From positions 224,938 to 288,937 of the forward strand of contig NZ_VWRN01000035.1 in NCBI RefSeq assembly GCF_008632125.1: a stretch of 64,000 bases of DNA. The letters are read 5' to 3'. Below are positions 61,001 to 64,000 of the stretch, in pieces. Numbering within the stretch: the stretch's first letter is position 1; the number at the start of each line of letters is the position of its first letter. Made by a program: the position numbers and the translations under genes. Source of the stretch: Cupriavidus cauae (GTDB lineage: Bacteria; Pseudomonadota; Gammaproteobacteria; Burkholderiales; Burkholderiaceae). The notes beneath the pieces are model-generated. The model was not told the DNA's origin, made no database searches, and saw only the letters and a list, made by a program, of their open reading frames with translations.

Positions 61001-64000
61001 CGACGCTGACACCCGAGCAGCGTGAGGACCCTGCGGCGCTGTACGAGCTGTTCGTCTCCGAACCGCGCGCGATGGCGCAGGGCGTCATCAACCAGCATTA
61101 CGTCGACTATGGCGGCCGGCCCTACGAGATGGCGGGCCGCACGCATGCCCGGAATATGGCGGGGCTGGCGCTCGGCATTCCGCCCGAGGTCCAGCTTGCG
61201 GGCGACGCCGACGCGCAGACGGAGACGCTGCGCAAGCAGGACATCTTTGCCGGCATCGACGACGATTACGCCGACATGCTCGACGTGGTGGCCGACCAGC
61301 TGATCGAGCAGGGCGGCGAGCACGCGCGGGTCACGCTGCTGCCGGTGGTCTACGCCAGCCGCGAGCGCGGCATCACGCGCACGATGCTGTTCAAGGTCGA
61401 GACGGACCAGGGGCCGCGCTTCGTCGACGAGGCCGGACGCGCCTACGACGACCTGAAGGACTACCGCGAAAACAATACGTTGCCGGCCGCCGATGCCGTG
61501 CTGGCGATGCCGCGCGACGGCGAGTTCACGGTGGACAGCAAGGGCAATATCGAGCTGGAGATCGGCGACGCGCGCATCGAGAGCGGCTGGGAGAGCTTCC
61601 GCCGCAAGACCCATCTCGATACGGTGGCGGCCGGCGTCGGCATCGTCGCCGGCGTGGTGCTGGTGGTCGGCTCCGGCGGCGCGCTGGCGCCGGTGGCGAT
61701 GGCGGCTGCCGGCGCGGCGACCGCCTATGGCGTGGGCACCTCGGCCGCCAGCATTGCCGACCAGATCTCGCATGGCCAGAGCTGGAATCCGGACAAGAAC
61801 CCGCAGATGCTGATCGACGGGCTCAATATCCTCGCCGCGGCGTTGGGCGTGCGTGCCGGCGTGGCCGGCGTCAGCGCGGCGCGCAGCGGCCAGCGCGCGC
61901 TGGTGGCCGAAAGCCGCGGCCTGACCGACGAGGCCAGCCAACTCGCGCTGCGCACGCAGGCGCTGCAGCAGCAGGCCACCCGCAGCGGCCGCCAGGCGCT
62001 GGCGGTCGGCGCCGGTACCTATGGCTATACCGCGTACTCGGCCGTGTCCAATTGGGAAAACATGACGCCCAGCGAGCGCGCGACCACGCGCACGCAGCTG
62101 CTGCTCGGCGGCGTGCAGTTCATGATCAATCCGGTCAGCGGCCGGTGGATCCGCCAGGGCGCGACCGGCGCGCTGGCCGGCACGCGCCATGTCGCGACGG
62201 CATGGCGCGGCACGGTGGCCGGTCTGGACCGTGGCGCGCAGGCGCTGTCCACGTTGGCGATGCCGCTGCGCAATGCCGCGCAGACGCCGCTGGCGGCGGC
62301 GCGCATGCGCCTGGGGCAATGGCAGGACACGCTGGCACAGCGGCTGCCGAGCCTGTCGAGGCTGGCGGGATTGCCGGGATTGCGGGGTTTGCCGGGATTG
62401 CCTGGATCGGCGAGACGGCAGGGCACCGATCCCGCCGGCGCGGCACGGCCACCCGCAACGCCGGGCCCGTCGGCGGCCCAGCCACGCACCGAAACCCCGC
62501 CGCACAGCTATCCCGTGGCGCGCACCCGCTGGCGCGCGGTACAGGACCGGCTCAGCCGCGTCGACACGCTGGGCATGCTGAACTGGCTCGACGCCGGCCG
62601 CCGCGGCGCGGCGCAGGCGATCGGCAAGCAGCGCGATGCGGAGGCCAAGCTGGTGCGCGTGGCGCGCGAGACCGCGTTCGAGGACGGGCACGCGCTGCAC
62701 CGTTGGCTGTCCGGGCCGATTCGCCAGCAGATGCGGCAGATCGAGGCGCGCGCGCAGTCCCAACTGGCGCGGCTGCAGTGGGAGACCGACGCCGCGCGCC
62801 AGCAGGCGATCGTGCGCGACCTGCGCCGCCTCGACGCGGCCGCGCAGCGGCTGGCCACCAGCTGGCATCCAATGCTGGCGATCGGCCTGCGGCAGGAGCT
62901 GCGGCGCCTCGCCGCCAACCAGCGCGATTTCAAGGGCGCGGATACCGTGCTGACGCCGCGCGCCGAGGCCACCCGGCATTTGCGTGGCGAGCTGCAGCAG
63001 TGGCGGGCCGCGCTGCCGGCGCGGCAAGCGGCTGTCTCCCGCGACGCCGGCAACGTGGCCCATGCGCAAGCGCTGGTGTCCCGGATCGCCAGCCATCGCA
63101 CCGCGCTCACCGATGGCGCGGCATTGGTATCGAAGACGCTCGACGCGATGCGCGCGAATCGCGACGCGGTGCTCGACTATGTGCCGAAGGGCGCGACCAA
63201 GCCGGTTCGCGCATCGATCGAAGGCGATATCCATGCGGTCGCGCCGCGCCGCTCGGCCGATCCGGCTGCGGGGATGCCGGCGCTGCCGCCACGCTGGCGA
63301 CGCGCCGTGGCGGCGTCGCTGCGGCAACGGTTCCGCATGGGGATGGCCGATGCCGGCACCGGCCTGCTGTGGCTGCAGGCGCGGCGGCTGGGCATGCCGA
63401 CGCCGCGCGCGTCGCTGCGCCTCTCGCCAAATGCAGCGACGGGGACCGCCGCTCGTACTGCCGACGGCATGACTTGGTCGGCCGTGATGCGATCGGGGCC
63501 GGCACGCCCGCGCGCGGACGGTAACCGGGCGTCGCGCAACGGCGCGCTGAACCGGCTCGATGCCGGCCGCGCGATCTTCTACCAGGAGCGCGCCAGCGCG
63601 CTCGCGGCGAAGGCCGCGGCGGCTGGCAATACCAAGTCCAAGCTGGCGGCATGGCAGGCCTTCGTCGATGCCGTGGCCGCGCATTCGCCCGACGTGGCCC
63701 GGCGTCTCGCGGCGGCGGGCGGCGCGCGAGAGCGCTACCAGGGCGGCGAGGCCGGGACGGTACGTCGCTGGCAGGGCTTCGTGCCCAGCCGTGCCGAGGC
63801 GCGGAGCAGCGACTCGGCGCGCGAGGTCCGGCGCGCCTATGCCGAACTGCTACTTGCCGCGGCGCGGGTACGCAAGCGCGATACGCGGCGCGCCGCGGCC
63901 GCCAGCCTGCGCGCATGGCGACAGGCGCTGCGCAGCGCCAACGATGCCGCGCGGGTGACCGACGCGCTGTCGGCGCAGTTGCGGACGGCGACGCCGGGCA
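58084..64000 (+). CDS. Giant Ala-rich coiled-coil protein with DUF4781-like region (3' end cut off)
   Basis: One frame runs open from ATG 58084 to the window end, at least 1,972 codons; GAGG stands 5 nt before the ATG. Layout: a proline run (about 17-27), Ala/Glu/Arg coiled coil (about 36-585), Pro/Ser/Gly linker (590-712), WYVQYPAQF, more coiled coil with an Asn/Ala repeat (803-834), then about 980-1,370 resembling DUF4781 (VVYASRERGITRTMLFKVE, FVDEAGRAYDDL, a Gly/Ala/Val hydrophobic stretch at about 1,180-1,222), a GLPGL repeat near 1,430 and a second helical region. No classical signal peptide. Next to a type III cluster it may be a secreted effector or polymorphic toxin, by inference only. 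Confidence 0.85.
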   Translation, partial: MSYPADLSGPSMLRPVTVPPPPPPPPPAPSAPPPSAAEAEANSAAQRQRELAELQARLQQMREQIAVMLERLRQAQEAEAAARQQAEAARETAERSQSRDDIAKAETAEATAATRKAELNEAALELDAHDKRIALDEARAEALREPGPRNQAKVDTAQAAYDDAQQLHGVAVADVAAKRADAELAAADRAVTALASPGSDPSKLDAADRQALTEARETAAAARRQSDSAAATLETEWRRYERDAAQRELTRTGRELEQAGAARERARTEGDAAALQRADDAYGAALDAWWVADRQAVAAQASWDAQVAANDLAAEEEQHRVDETRANQCLVEPPEVRQARQTLEQRNTAAQTALTEAQSAKDDQAARKALRDRAAGIDTEHREAQTGLGQARTAYEGAADPDAREKARIAYADAQDRMQAARGDHDALQALRHSQQADAALVEGLRAREKGGTGAPDEGRIATLRESASQARANVQGTVAKADGDAADALREGRTDEWRKDGGAAQRALPTADEAAANAAQTYEATVRRPGATQQEIDTARERRDETRLAQALAHDRSDALAATEARRAAEGEYALALEAHRTHDFSASGPAGPTGPFTPSGPSRPSGPSGPLAPSTQPPGSSPGTAPSLSTSPLLTPNLGAPNLGEAARPAPWTVLPGGGDPVASNATGDKPSAPSPSATSSTPASSATPTTSSAAPLLAPPGSPPVAVKENGRWYVQYPAQFSAPSLTQYGSYPASSTTLSIPGQGPARVEMDPVTARVWEAHAQLQSAIAAEDTAWRDYETLNQDAQAIAQARRDGNAAANANANANGANGPNGPNTNNANNANNANNDPELTRLTAQVDTDHRALLAALGARFEAEDRARDRGVDADKDETVISTGEALERARATASASAAELERYRSERDSGAASDDVERLRNEHQAWKQEHPYLREQDAPTWAPLQQALDDEDAARQQLVQEAAQAGAAQETRALTATLTPEQREDPAALYELFVSEPRAMAQGVINQHYVDYGGRPYEMAGRTHARNMAGLALGIPPEVQLAGDADAQTETLRKQDIFAGIDDDYADMLDVVADQLIEQGGEHARVTLLPVVYASRERGITRTMLFKVETDQGPRFVDEAGRAYDDLKDYRENNTLPAADAVLAMPRDGEFTVDSKGNIELEIGDARIESGWESFRRKTHLDTVAAGVGIVAGVVLVVGSGGALAPVAMAAAGAATAYGVGTSAASIADQISHGQSWNPDKNPQMLIDGLNILAAALGVRAGVAGVSAARSGQRALVAESRGLTDEASQLALRTQALQQQATRSGRQALAVGAGTYGYTAYSAVSNWENMTPSERATTRTQLLLGGVQFMINPVSGRWIRQGATGALAGTRHVATAWRGTVAGLDRGAQALSTLAMPLRNAAQTPLAAARMRLGQWQDTLAQRLPSLSRLAGLPGLRGLPGLPGSARRQGTDPAGAARPPATPGPSAAQPRTETPPHSYPVARTRWRAVQDRLSRVDTLGMLNWLDAGRRGAAQAIGKQRDAEAKLVRVARETAFEDGHALHRWLSGPIRQQMRQIEARAQSQLARLQWETDAARQQAIVRDLRRLDAAAQRLATSWHPMLAIGLRQELRRLAANQRDFKGADTVLTPRAEATRHLRGELQQWRAALPARQAAVSRDAGNVAHAQALVSRIASHRTALTDGAALVSKTLDAMRANRDAVLDYVPKGATKPVRASIEGDIHAVAPRRSADPAAGMPALPPRWRRAVAASLRQRFRMGMADAGTGLLWLQARRLGMPTPRASLRLSPNAATGTAARTADGMTWSAVMRSGPARPRADGNRASRNGALNRLDAGRAIFYQERASALAAKAAAAGNTKSKLAAWQAFVDAVAAHSPDVARRLAAAGGARERYQGGEAGTVRRWQGFVPSRAEARSSDSAREVRRAYAELLLAAARVRKRDTRRAAAASLRAWRQALRSANDAARVTDALSAQLRTATPG

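Noticed and set aside
58105..63684. Minus-strand frame of 1,859 codons
   Set aside because: It is the complement of the giant plus-strand gene. Its translation is rich in Arg/Gly/Ala/Leu without domains, whereas the plus frame shows coiled coil, linkers and a DUF4781-like region.

Overview
The window is high-G+C DNA from a beta-proteobacterium of the order Burkholderiales. Cupriavidus/Ralstonia-like is my best guess, from the Bug-type solute receptor, the many LysR/IclR/LacI/GlxA regulators and the beta-proteobacterial type III secretion genes. The genus is inference; no rRNA or tRNA gene is present to test it.

Layout. (1) 1-16.8 kb is metabolic: the end of an enoyl-CoA hydratase gene, divergent LysR and GlxA regulators, a small redox/stress cluster (NAD(P)-binding protein, Ohr, AhpD-like protein, cupin) with a repeated promoter motif, a TauD/TfdA dioxygenase followed by a complete CUT1-type ABC importer, a chemoreceptor with a shortened sensor, a Bug receptor, an SDR, a 2-hydroxyacid dehydrogenase and a citrate-synthase-like protein with an N-terminal helix-turn-helix. 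(2) 17.2-24.5 kb is a lower-G+C island that looks like horizontally acquired defence DNA: an overlapping GNAT / ImmA-IrrE / Beta-family operon, a convergent sce7726-type putative nuclease, an HNH endonuclease and a SIR2 NADase-like protein with a perfect 22-bp palindrome upstream. No integrase or tRNA marks its edges. (3) 25-39.3 kb holds a LacI-controlled ABC importer operon with a metallophosphoesterase and an 18-bp perfect operator, an OB-fold protein, a PhoX phosphatase with a clear terminator, an IclR regulator divergent from a D-amino-acid-dehydrogenase-like flavoprotein, two cell-wall enzymes and a tiny lipoprotein.

(4) 39.4-54.2 kb is a type III secretion apparatus: sctR-sctQ on the minus strand, divergent from sctV-S-C-D-(small needle candidate)-I-J-K-L-N-O-T-U, mostly with overlapping start/stop codons. 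All core export and basal-body genes look intact. There is no sctP between sctO and sctT, no translocator gene in the window, and SctU lacks the universal NPTH autocleavage motif (YSTQ instead). (5) 54.3-64 kb has a LuxR regulator with an acyl-homoserine-lactone-type domain, an MFS transporter, and the first 1,972 codons of a giant Ala-rich coiled-coil protein with a DUF4781-like central region. That protein runs off the window end and is a candidate secreted substrate or toxin.

The most noteworthy points are the SctU without NPTH combined with the missing sctP, the giant protein next to the secretion genes, and the composition of the defence-like island.
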